This document shows, in pieces, positions 36,673-44,111 of a stretch of 64,000 bases of DNA. The position numbers were made by a program, and so were the translations under genes. The stretch is taken from the NCBI GenBank assembly GCA_001796335.1, contig MGMF01000014.1, positions 257,982-321,981 on the forward strand. Reading direction: 5' to 3'. Below the pieces are notes generated by a model. The model did not search any database. It worked only from the letters and a program-made list of their open reading frames with translations, and was not told the origin of the DNA. Numbering within the stretch: the first letter of the stretch is position 1; every line of letters begins with the position of its first letter. Origin of the DNA: Chloroflexi bacterium GWB2_49_20 (GTDB taxonomy: Bacteria > Chloroflexota > Anaerolineae > Anaerolineales > Villigracilaceae).

Positions 36673-38064
36673 CTATTTAATCAAATTTCTTATGGTATCA
36701 ACTACTCTATTTGTACAATTACCGTCAGAATATGTACATATCTCCCGAACGATTTTCTTTCTCCCCTCATGCAATAATTCAGGTGATTCGATTGCGGTTG
36801 TAATCGCCTGGTTCATCTCCTCCCTGGAATTTACAATATCCAGACCACCAGACAGGGTGATCGGGAGATAATGCTCTCGAATATAGAGATCCTTTAATAC
36901 ACGGTCGAATTGTTTCTTTTTCCCGGCATCGTAAGCTGGCCCGATTTGAGGTCGATCAAAAACCGAACCGTCAACTGTAAGCGTGGATGAGGCATTAATT
37001 TGCACGTCACTGTGCTTTAACGTGGATACAAGATTTTCGATATTCTCTCGAGTGATGTTTATTTGTCCTTTTTTTTCGTTCGCCATCCAGGATTGATCAA
37101 CAACGATATTTTTAGCATTATTAAGGATCGATTGCCAGCGGTCCATAATGTCTCCGGGGTGCCGGCGAAATAGGATGATTGGATTATTGGGTATTTTTTT
37201 GCGGGAAATATCTTCATCCAACTGGGATAACCAAAACGGTTCGTTAGGAACCACTCTGTAGGTACCACCGCCAAATAAAATAATAGGTCTGCCGCCAGGT
37301 ATTTTTAAACTATCTCTCCAATATTCTTCATCCCAAACATATGTTTTATCGTAGTAAAAATCAAATTGTGGTGGTCCGGTTACGGTAATATCCTTTTCTT
37401 TTACATCAGGATAACTTCGAACCAATTCATTGGCGTTGTATTTATTCCAGACCATATAGTGGTCAAATTTTATCGGGAGCCAACTCCTGGTAGTGACATT
37501 GTCGAATGACAATATTGAGGTAAAACAACTAATTTTATTTTTTCCTGCAGCTTGAAGCAAGGGCTCCTCCCTGTTAGCAAAGGGAGTGATTGACAAAATC
37601 ATATCTGTTTTTGCTAAGGATAATAAGCTTTCAAATTCCTCGATATTGGTATCTACCCAAAGAAGTCTTTGATAATCGGCAAGTAACCGCTGTAAACCAC
37701 CCGGTAGCAATAATTGCGATGACCTTTTTAGTTCTCGAAGAGTGCTCAAAATCCTTTCTTTTGGAGTTTTAAGAGAGTATTCTCTTCTATGATCAATTTT
37801 TGTGGTCGGGGTTTTTCTGAAATTGCGATGCCAGGAATTGACTTGCTCACGGACAATTCCAAATTCTTTTCCGAATCTGAAAGGGGGCACCTCAATCACC
37901 TCGGCGCCAAGATCCTGGAATTCCTTCACTAAATCGATGTCGTTCCAGCTTAATGCAATGATTGGATCAACAAATTCTGAAAGTTTTAAAAGCATTTTTG
38001 TTCGGAGAATATAGCGAACACCGAAATGTTGAAGGATAGGAATTAATAATCGATGTTTTCCCAT
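36673..38064 (-). CDS. GT-B fold protein, capsule/CDP-glycerol-transferase-like
   Basis: 463 residues, the only minus-strand gene in the polysaccharide locus. No specific enzyme is recognised. The C-terminal half has PIILFGGGTYRVVPNEP, ILFRRHPGDIMDRW and HSDVQINASSTLTVDGSVFDRPQIGPAYD, the His and Ser/Thr pattern of CDP-glycerol glycerophosphotransferase-like and related GT-B proteins. The N-terminus (MGKHRLLIPILQHFGVRYILRTKMLLKLSEFVDPIIALSWND) fits the acceptor half. Codon use is more A+T-rich than in the genes before 34 kb and after 41.4 kb, which suggests separate acquisition. The start is supported by an upstream GGAATA only. Confidence 0.6.
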   Translation of the reverse strand: MGKHRLLIPILQHFGVRYILRTKMLLKLSEFVDPIIALSWNDIDLVKEFQDLGAEVIEVPPFRFGKEFGIVREQVNSWHRNFRKTPTTKIDHRREYSLKTPKERILSTLRELKRSSQLLLPGGLQRLLADYQRLLWVDTNIEEFESLLSLAKTDMILSITPFANREEPLLQAAGKNKISCFTSILSFDNVTTRSWLPIKFDHYMVWNKYNANELVRSYPDVKEKDITVTGPPQFDFYYDKTYVWDEEYWRDSLKIPGGRPIILFGGGTYRVVPNEPFWLSQLDEDISRKKIPNNPIILFRRHPGDIMDRWQSILNNAKNIVVDQSWMANEKKGQINITRENIENLVSTLKHSDVQINASSTLTVDGSVFDRPQIGPAYDAGKKKQFDRVLKDLYIREHYLPITLSGGLDIVNSREEMNQAITTAIESPELLHEGRKKIVREICTYSDGNCTNRVVDTIRNLIK

Positions 38065-38141
38065 AAATATTCCTCTATGTCCCTGTTATCCTGAGATTAT
38101 ACTATAGTGGTACTTTCTTAAGAAAATCAAGAATATTCACC

Positions 38142-38188
38142 TTGACCACCCGTGTTACACGTTTTATAATTCAATAGTTGAATATTGA
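38142..38188 (+). promoter_or_regulatory. Promoter with palindromic operator, site 3, before the glycosyltransferase block
   Basis: TTGACC (38142-38147) and TATAAT (38165-38170) are 17 bases apart. The -10 lies in TTATAATTCAA / TTGAATATTGA (38164-38188), an imperfect copy of the palindromes at 22297 and 23523. The site also lies in the shared upstream region of the minus-strand gene that starts at 38064. The transcript toward 38329 would have a leader of about 150 bases. Confidence 0.65.
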
Positions 38189-38328
38189 CCGATTATTACA
38201 CGCAAAAAATGCAGAGCATTTCATGGACACGTACTCATAAGAAACTGTCCGCGCCCCAGTAGAGTTGATGAAAAATGTAAACCCTCAAATGATCAAGGAA
38301 AAATTAAACCCCGGAAGGAATAAGAAAT

Positions 38329-39276
38329 TTGGCTTGCATTGCAATTTTTTCAGCCCCCAAATCTTTCGCTGAACCGCACATTAGCATAATTCAAAGAAAC
38401 GCCATTTTAAGCTGGAAAACCCTCGGCGAATCAGTTGAAATATGGTTGGTTGGGAATGAAGAAGGTGTTGAACAGGCAGCGTGCGAATTGGGAGTAAATT
38501 ATATTCCGAATGTTGACCGCAACTCTTCCGGAACACCGAGGATTGATTCCATTTTTAACCGGGTCAGAGAAGAAAGCCATGCAAACTATTTATGTTATGT
38601 GAACGCGGATATCCTGCTCTTTCCAGACATAATTGGCACATTGGAAATTGTGCGTAAAACCCGTGAGCGATTTTTATTGGTCGGTCAGCGCTGGGATATG
38701 AATATCAAAGCGCTTCTTCCGATGGGATCAGGTTGGGATACTCTGTTCCTGGAACGATTGGAACTGGATGCGAAGCTCCATGTACCAGCAGGGAGTGATT
38801 ACTTTATTTTCCCAAGACACCTCTTCACCGATATTCCACCATTCGCAATCGGACGGGCTGGTTGGGATAACTGGATGATCTACCACGGACGACATGAGCA
38901 TATGGCTGTCATCGACGCGACCGGTTCGATCACTGCTGTTCACCAGAACCACGATTTCAAGCATTTACCCGGGGGTAAGATTCACAGGAGGCAGCCGGAA
39001 TCCCTTGAAAACTTGAACCTGGCCGGTGGCAGGCATACATTGTTCACCCTTGCTGATACGAATAAGAAGATAGTTGATGGAAAAATTGTTAACCCACGGT
39101 TTACACGAGACTATTTAAGGCGTGCGATCGGTATTCTACCCTTGCTCTACATCAAACCAGACTGGTTGGGGAAGGCCGTCTATACTTTGATCAACCCCGG
39201 ACGGGTGATCCAGGATTACAAAAAGGACCGGAGAATGAAGGAAAATATCGCAAAAACCTCCCGGGAGTCAAAATGA
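38329..39276 (+). CDS. Putative glycosyltransferase (GT-A-like, unassigned)
   Basis: 315 residues from a TTG start at 38329, with GGAAGG 15-20 bases upstream; no ATG fits better. YLCYVNADILLFPDI (about 82-96) looks like a strand plus a D-x-D-like metal motif, and RAGWDNWMIYHGR, with an acidic/Trp-rich pattern, sits where GT-A acceptor loops lie. The rest gives no firm family. It is co-oriented with and overlaps the next GT2 gene by 4 bases, so it probably takes part in the same glycan. It is the first gene behind operator site 3. Confidence 0.55.
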   Translation: MACIAIFSAPKSFAEPHISIIQRNAILSWKTLGESVEIWLVGNEEGVEQAACELGVNYIPNVDRNSSGTPRIDSIFNRVREESHANYLCYVNADILLFPDIIGTLEIVRKTRERFLLVGQRWDMNIKALLPMGSGWDTLFLERLELDAKLHVPAGSDYFIFPRHLFTDIPPFAIGRAGWDNWMIYHGRHEHMAVIDATGSITAVHQNHDFKHLPGGKIHRRQPESLENLNLAGGRHTLFTLADTNKKIVDGKIVNPRFTRDYLRRAIGILPLLYIKPDWLGKAVYTLINPGRVIQDYKKDRRMKENIAKTSRESK

Positions 39277-40211
39277 GAAAAGGGCATAATCCTGTCAAAC
39301 AACTTACCCGGGTGGCAAAACCACAGCGCATAACAGCAACTGTCCTCAACCACATCCCATTTCTGGATGGCTTTTACTCCGAAATGTTAAAAGTTTTGAA
39401 ACTCAGCCTGGCAACCTTGCGCGAAGATGCCGGTTTACCATTCGATCTGCTGGTTTATGACAACGGTTCCTGCCTGGAAGCCAGAACCTTCCTGTTGAAT
39501 GAATTTGATAAGGGAAATATTCAATCTCTGATCCTGTCTGATAAGAACATGGGCAAGGGTGGAGCATGGAATGTGATGTTGCAAGCCGCACCGGGTGAGA
39601 TCATTGCTTTTGCAGATAATGATGTGCTTTATCACCCCAATTGGTTGCTCGAATCAGTAAAAGTTCTTGAAACTTATCCAAAAGTAGGCATGGTCACATC
39701 CAGACCGTTTCACACCAGGCCGGAACTCTATACCGCAATTTTGAAATGGGCAGCAACCAATCCGGATGTCCGGCTAGAGAGCGGGCAATATGTAAACCCG
39801 GAATGGATACGTGAATTCCTGTTGAGTGTAGGCAGGAGCGAAGAAGAGATCGATCAAGATCTGACACAACCGGACGTGAAGGTCACCTATAATGGATTAA
39901 CGACGTATGCAGGAGCGTCTCATTGGCAATTCCTGGCATGGAAACAAGTATTGCAGGAATTCCTGCCGATCAATCTTTCCAGGCCTCTGGGACAGGTATT
40001 AAGATTGGATGAAATGATCAACCAAAAAGGATATCTCCGGTTAATGACTGCGGAGCCGTACACAATGAACCTGAGCAATTCAACCGAATTGCCGGAAAAT
40101 GTTCGTTCAAAAGAGTCCAAGAAGGTAAAAAGATTGGTGGACTTCCCAATAATCCAGGCACCGTTAATGAAAATTTACAATGCAATTTTTCGTCTGTATT
40201 ATGATCGATAA
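39273..40211 (+). CDS. Family 2 glycosyltransferase
   Basis: GT-A glycosyltransferase of 312 residues. LPFDLLVYDNGSCLEARTFL and LILSDKNMGKGGAWNVMLQAAPGEIIAFADNDVLYHPNWL carry the nucleotide site and the D-x-D (ADNDV). An N-terminal extension of about 20 residues is lysine-rich. Its start overlaps the stop of the preceding gene. Acts at the cytoplasmic face of the membrane; sugar unknown. Confidence 0.85.
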   Translation: MRKGHNPVKQLTRVAKPQRITATVLNHIPFLDGFYSEMLKVLKLSLATLREDAGLPFDLLVYDNGSCLEARTFLLNEFDKGNIQSLILSDKNMGKGGAWNVMLQAAPGEIIAFADNDVLYHPNWLLESVKVLETYPKVGMVTSRPFHTRPELYTAILKWAATNPDVRLESGQYVNPEWIREFLLSVGRSEEEIDQDLTQPDVKVTYNGLTTYAGASHWQFLAWKQVLQEFLPINLSRPLGQVLRLDEMINQKGYLRLMTAEPYTMNLSNSTELPENVRSKESKKVKRLVDFPIIQAPLMKIYNAIFRLYYDR

Positions 40212-40229
40212 TCAGATACAGGTATTAAG

Positions 40230-41366
40230 ATGAAAATCCTTTATGCAACCGGAAAGTATAGCCCCTTGCAGCACGATGACGGTAGTGGGACCGATTATAT
40301 GCTTTATCACGCTCTCCTGAAACAAGGCGTTGACCTGAAATATGTTGGACCTTTTAAGGAAGATCCTTCTGGTATTGAGCGAGCTTACCGGAAAATTCAC
40401 AGATTTTTCTCCCGAAAAAGGTACGCAAAATATCCAATGGCGATGCTCAGAAAAGGAGCCATGGCGCTTTCGAATGCAGAACAAGAATATCAACCCGATC
40501 TTATCTTTTCCAAGAATCTTGCACCGCTTGTTTTTTACAAGACAGATCGTCCCATCATTTATATGCTGGATGCTGCTGTCTCAGCCTTTAACCGGCAGTG
40601 GCCGACTTTTTCAAGGTTTGAGAATTTTCGGATGATCAATTGGGAAAAAAAAGTACTCAGAAAGGCTTGCAGGGTGATCACCCGCAGTGATTGGACGGCG
40701 GATGTTCTTGTCAATGAGTATGGCTACCAAAAAGAGAATATAAAAATCGTCTGCAATTCTTCCTCCTTGCCAGATGAATTGAATCCACACCCCCTTGATT
40801 TTGGGATTCCAGACTTTTCAAGCTTGCGTTTACTCCTGGTAGGCCGGGTCAGTCACTTGAAGGGAATAGATATTGGCATTGAAATTGTAAATCTATTGAA
40901 TAGAAAAGGTATTCCGGCTGATTTGCGGATCGTGGGGATGGAAGGGCAGGATGGCCCGTATGTTCATTTTGTTGGGTCGTTTAAAAAATCGATCAAAAGC
41001 GAAATGCAGGAATATGCCAACCAGTATAAATGGCCTCATTTTCTGCTTCACCCGGCGCGATATGATGCAGCCCCGATCGTCACGGCTGAAGCTGCTTCTT
41101 ACGGTGTTCCCACGCTCACCAATGCGGTTGGTGGGATCGCCACTACTGTAAAGGATGGAGTATCCGGAATTGTTCTGCCCGCCTTGAGCCCGGCCGAAGA
41201 TTATGTAAAAGTAATTGAAAACTATATAAAAAACCCTGGCGAATATCAAGCGCTACGAAACTCAACTCGCGATAGATATGAAAAGGAATTAAATTGGGAA
41301 GTCGCCGGGAAAAAGATCGTTGAAATTTTCCGGGAAGTCGCCGGCGATAAGAAGAAAATTTGGTGA
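40230..41366 (+). CDS. Family 4 glycosyltransferase
   Basis: 378 residues. MKILYATGKYSPLQHDDGSGTDYMLYHAL opens the acceptor domain. LLLVGRVSHLKGIDIGIEIVNLL and the E-x7-E block DAAPIVTAEAASYGVPTLTNAVGGIATTVKDGVSGIVLP are the GT4 donor site. Codon use is A+T-rich like that of the three genes before it. The next gene (41377) switches to G+C-rich codons, which marks the end of this block. Confidence 0.9.
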   Translation: MKILYATGKYSPLQHDDGSGTDYMLYHALLKQGVDLKYVGPFKEDPSGIERAYRKIHRFFSRKRYAKYPMAMLRKGAMALSNAEQEYQPDLIFSKNLAPLVFYKTDRPIIYMLDAAVSAFNRQWPTFSRFENFRMINWEKKVLRKACRVITRSDWTADVLVNEYGYQKENIKIVCNSSSLPDELNPHPLDFGIPDFSSLRLLLVGRVSHLKGIDIGIEIVNLLNRKGIPADLRIVGMEGQDGPYVHFVGSFKKSIKSEMQEYANQYKWPHFLLHPARYDAAPIVTAEAASYGVPTLTNAVGGIATTVKDGVSGIVLPALSPAEDYVKVIENYIKNPGEYQALRNSTRDRYEKELNWEVAGKKIVEIFREVAGDKKKIW

Positions 41367-41376
41367 GAATGAGCAT

Positions 41377-42363
41377 ATGAAATTTCTGATTGCTGGTTTG
41401 GGTTCCATTGGACGCCGCCATTTTCGCAATCTTCTGGCGCTGGGAGAACGTGATATTCTCCTGTATCGCACGCTGCGTTCCAGCCTGCCGGAGGATGAAC
41501 TGGTGGGCTTCCCGGTGGAAACCGATCTGCAGGCAGCCCTGGCACACCATCCGCAGGCAGTCATTATATCCAACCCGACCGCTCTGCATCTGGAAGTCGC
41601 CATTCCTGCCGCCGAAGCAGGCTGCAGCATCCTGCTGGAGAAACCGGTTTCCCATTCCCTGGAGGGAGTGGAGCGTCTCGAACTTGCCTTGCAGCGCGGG
41701 GGCGGCAGGTTATTGGTGGGTTTCCAGTTCCGCTTCCACCCAACCCTGCGCCGGGCCGCACAACTGATCCAGGCTGGCAGTCTGGGGGATCTGCTTTCAA
41801 TGCATGCGCATTGGGGCGAATACTTGCCGGACTGGCACCCCTGGGAGGATTATCAGAAGGGATATTCCGCCCGTACGGACCTGGGCGGAGGTGTTGTGTT
41901 GACCCTTTCCCATCCGCTGGATTATCTGCGCTACCTGATCGGTGAGGTGGATTCCTTGTGGGCATTCACTTCTTCAAAAGGCTTTGGGCTGCAGGTTGAA
42001 GATATGGCCGAGATCGGTTTGCGCTTTTCATCCGGCGTGATCGGCAGCCTGCACCTGGATTATAATCAACGTCCCCCCGCGCACTACCTGGAAATCACCG
42101 GCACCCTGGGCAGCCTGCGCTGGGACAACCGCGATGGCAGCTTGGGGTTTTACCGAACGGAAACCCAAACCTTGGAGAATTTTTTGCCCCCGGCTGGCTT
42201 TGAGCGCAACCAGATGTTTTTGGATGAGATGCGCCATTTTCTGTCACTGCTGCGGGGCGAAAGCGATTCACTCTGCTCTTTGCAGGATGGAAAACAGGCC
42301 CTGCGCCTGGCAATGGCAGCTTCGCAGTCTGCGGAGCTGGGCAAGTTGATGAAACTGGAGTAA
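41377..42363 (+). CDS. Gfo/Idh/MocA family oxidoreductase
   Basis: NAD(P)-dependent oxidoreductase of 328 residues from ATG 41377; the frame extends into the preceding gene but without an RBS. MKFLIAGLGSIGRRHFRNLLALG is the Rossmann motif. The family's catalytic EKPVSHSL (about 86-93, with Lys) and GFQFRFHPTLRRA are clear, and VLTLSHPLDYLRYLIGE holds the conserved His-Asp. In this context it probably oxidises or reduces a sugar or nucleotide sugar feeding the nonulosonate module. Its TAA stop is part of a degraded hairpin repeat. Confidence 0.88.
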   Translation: MKFLIAGLGSIGRRHFRNLLALGERDILLYRTLRSSLPEDELVGFPVETDLQAALAHHPQAVIISNPTALHLEVAIPAAEAGCSILLEKPVSHSLEGVERLELALQRGGGRLLVGFQFRFHPTLRRAAQLIQAGSLGDLLSMHAHWGEYLPDWHPWEDYQKGYSARTDLGGGVVLTLSHPLDYLRYLIGEVDSLWAFTSSKGFGLQVEDMAEIGLRFSSGVIGSLHLDYNQRPPAHYLEITGTLGSLRWDNRDGSLGFYRTETQTLENFLPPAGFERNQMFLDEMRHFLSLLRGESDSLCSLQDGKQALRLAMAASQSAELGKLMKLE

Positions 42364-42420
42364 CTTCTTAAAGAAAAGGCTGTTGAGGTCAAACCCCAAC
42401 CTTCTCCCAATCATTGTGAT
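42361..42420. repeat. Degraded copy of the covarying hairpin repeat
   Basis: TAACTTCTTAAAGAAAAGG matches the left flank of the full repeats. GTTGAGGT with ACCCCAAC makes an 8 bp remnant stem with one mismatch, then CCTTCTCCCAATCATTGTGAT matches the right flank. The long stem of the full copies is lost. It lies between the oxidoreductase and the SDR gene. Confidence 0.5.
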
Positions 42421-42439
42421 GATAAAGACTGGAGATAGC

Positions 42440-43261
42440 ATGACCATAATGGAAAAATTTGACCTGACCGGCAAGGTGGCTCTGGTCACCGGCGGAGCAG
42501 GATTACTGGGAGCAGAGTTTTGCCTTACACTGGCCCAGGCTGGCGCGGCAGTGGCAGTTGTGGATTTGAATGCCGAAGCCGCCCAAAAAGTGAGCTGGGA
42601 TCTGACTGCGCGTGGCTTTCAAACCCTGAATGTCCCCACCGATATTACCGACCCGGTTGCAGTGCAGGCCATGCGGGATGCTGTTTTGGACAAGTTTGGG
42701 AGAGTGGATATCCTGGTCAACTCGGCTGCCCTGGACCCCAAATTTGACCCGGGGCACACTGCGCCAGGCTCTTCGGGAGCTTTTGAGGATTATCCACTGG
42801 CAGCCTGGCAGCAGGCGTTGGATGTAAATCTGACGGGCATGTTCCTGGTCTGTCAGGCTGTTGTGGTTCCCATGCTGGCACAATTGGGTGGTGTTATCAT
42901 CAATGTTTGCTCGATGTACGGTTTGGTCGGTCCGGATCAGCGCTTGTATCAGCGCAAAGGACAACCGCCCCACTTTAAGCCGGTGTATTATTCGGTCACC
43001 AAGGCGGGTGTGCTCGGTTTGACAAAATACTTGGCAACTTATTATGCAGTCAGAAATATCCGCGTGAATGCTCTTACCCCGGGCGGGGTTTTCAATGGAC
43101 ACGATGAAACCTTCCTGCAGGAGTATGCCGCCCGTGCCGTGTTGGGGCGCATGGCGGAGAAGGATGAAATGAACGGGGCATTGCTCTTTTTGGCATCCGA
43201 TGCTTCAGCTTATATGACCGGTGCAAACCTGGTGGTGGATGGAGGCTGGACGGCATGGTAG
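42440..43261 (+). CDS. Short-chain dehydrogenase (PtmA-like)
   Basis: Classical SDR of 273 residues from ATG 42440, with GGAGA in front. VALVTGGAGLLGAEFCLTLAQAGAAVAVVDLN is the cofactor site. DILVNSAALDP holds the NNAG-like motif and VYYSVTKAGVLGLTKYLATYYA the Tyr-Lys pair. GANLVVDGGWTAW is the usual end. Campylobacter PtmA in the legionaminic acid cluster is a similar SDR adjacent to a CMP-sugar synthetase, the same order as here. The end overlaps the cytidylyltransferase by 7 bases. Confidence 0.85.
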   Translation: MTIMEKFDLTGKVALVTGGAGLLGAEFCLTLAQAGAAVAVVDLNAEAAQKVSWDLTARGFQTLNVPTDITDPVAVQAMRDAVLDKFGRVDILVNSAALDPKFDPGHTAPGSSGAFEDYPLAAWQQALDVNLTGMFLVCQAVVVPMLAQLGGVIINVCSMYGLVGPDQRLYQRKGQPPHFKPVYYSVTKAGVLGLTKYLATYYAVRNIRVNALTPGGVFNGHDETFLQEYAARAVLGRMAEKDEMNGALLFLASDASAYMTGANLVVDGGWTAW

Positions 43262-43998
43262 ATGTTCTGGCAATTATCCCGGCGCGCGGAGGCTCCAAGA
43301 GCATCCCGCGTAAGAACATTCGCAGCCTGGCGGGGCATCCACTGATTGCGTATAGTATTGCAGCCGGGTTGGCTGCCGTAACTGTTACGCGCCTGATCGT
43401 CTCCACCGATGATGAGGAGATCGCCGGGATTGCGCGTGGATATGGCGCCGAGGTGCCCTTTTTGCGCCCTGCTGAACATTCGCAGGACAAAACACCCGAC
43501 CTGCCGGTTTTCCGGCATGCCCTCGAGTGGCTGAAGGAACATGAATCCTACGTTCCGCACTTTGTTGTGCAATTGCGCCCCACTTCTCCATTCCGGCGCG
43601 TACGGCATATAGACGATTCAGTCCGGCTGCTGCTCGAGCATCCGGAGGCCGATGCCGTTCGGACGGTATGCGTTCCTTTCCAGAACCCGTTCAAGATGTG
43701 GCGCATCTCGATCGATGGCTGGATGCAGCCGCTAGGAAGCGAGCTGGGTGTTGTGCATGAGCCGTATAATCAACCGCGCCAGGCGCTGCCGGATGTATAC
43801 TGGCAAACCGGTTATGTGGATGTCTGCCGGGCTGACACGATCCTGACAAAGAACTCGATGACGGGAGGGCGCATCCTGCCGTTGGTGATTGACCCGGCTG
43901 AATGGGTCGACATCGACTCGCCGGATGATTGGCTTCGTGCTGAACGCCTTCTGGAAAATGGTGGCATCACGCTGCAAGAATTGGGTTTTGATTTGTAA
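43255..43998 (+). CDS. CMP-nonulosonic acid synthetase-like cytidylyltransferase (NeuA/LegF-like)
   Basis: 247 residues. VLAIIPARGGSKSIPRKNIRSLAGHPLIAYSI is the CTP-binding opening of acylneuraminate cytidylyltransferases. LIVSTDDEEIAG, LRPTSPFRRVRHIDDSV and a terminal WVDIDSPDDWLRAERLLE (metal-binding Asp pair) are characteristic. It would activate a nonulosonic acid as its CMP derivative for transfer. It starts inside the SDR gene's stop region; a full hairpin repeat and then the NeuB-TIM gene follow. Confidence 0.9.
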   Translation: MVDVLAIIPARGGSKSIPRKNIRSLAGHPLIAYSIAAGLAAVTVTRLIVSTDDEEIAGIARGYGAEVPFLRPAEHSQDKTPDLPVFRHALEWLKEHESYVPHFVVQLRPTSPFRRVRHIDDSVRLLLEHPEADAVRTVCVPFQNPFKMWRISIDGWMQPLGSELGVVHEPYNQPRQALPDVYWQTGYVDVCRADTILTKNSMTGGRILPLVIDPAEWVDIDSPDDWLRAERLLENGGITLQELGFDL

Positions 43999-44088
43999 TT
44001 TCTCAAAAAAAATGAGGGGTTGGGGTGTTAAAGCGAGCTTTGCTCGCTTTAACACCCCAACCTTTCCCGAATTAGTGAAAAGTAACTT
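43996..44088. repeat. Covarying hairpin repeat, full copy 2
   Basis: A perfect 21 bp stem (44018-44038 with 44042-44062), loop TTT, left arm containing GGGGTGTTAAAGCGAGC. The flanks TAATTTCTCAAAAAAAATGAGG and CCTTTCCCGAATTAGTGAAAAG match those of the copy at 56820. It lies between the cytidylyltransferase and the NeuB-TIM gene, both on the plus strand, so the hairpin would be in the operon mRNA. Confidence 0.85.
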
Positions 44089-44111
44089 TGATTTTAATTT
44101 TGGAGGGTTCC

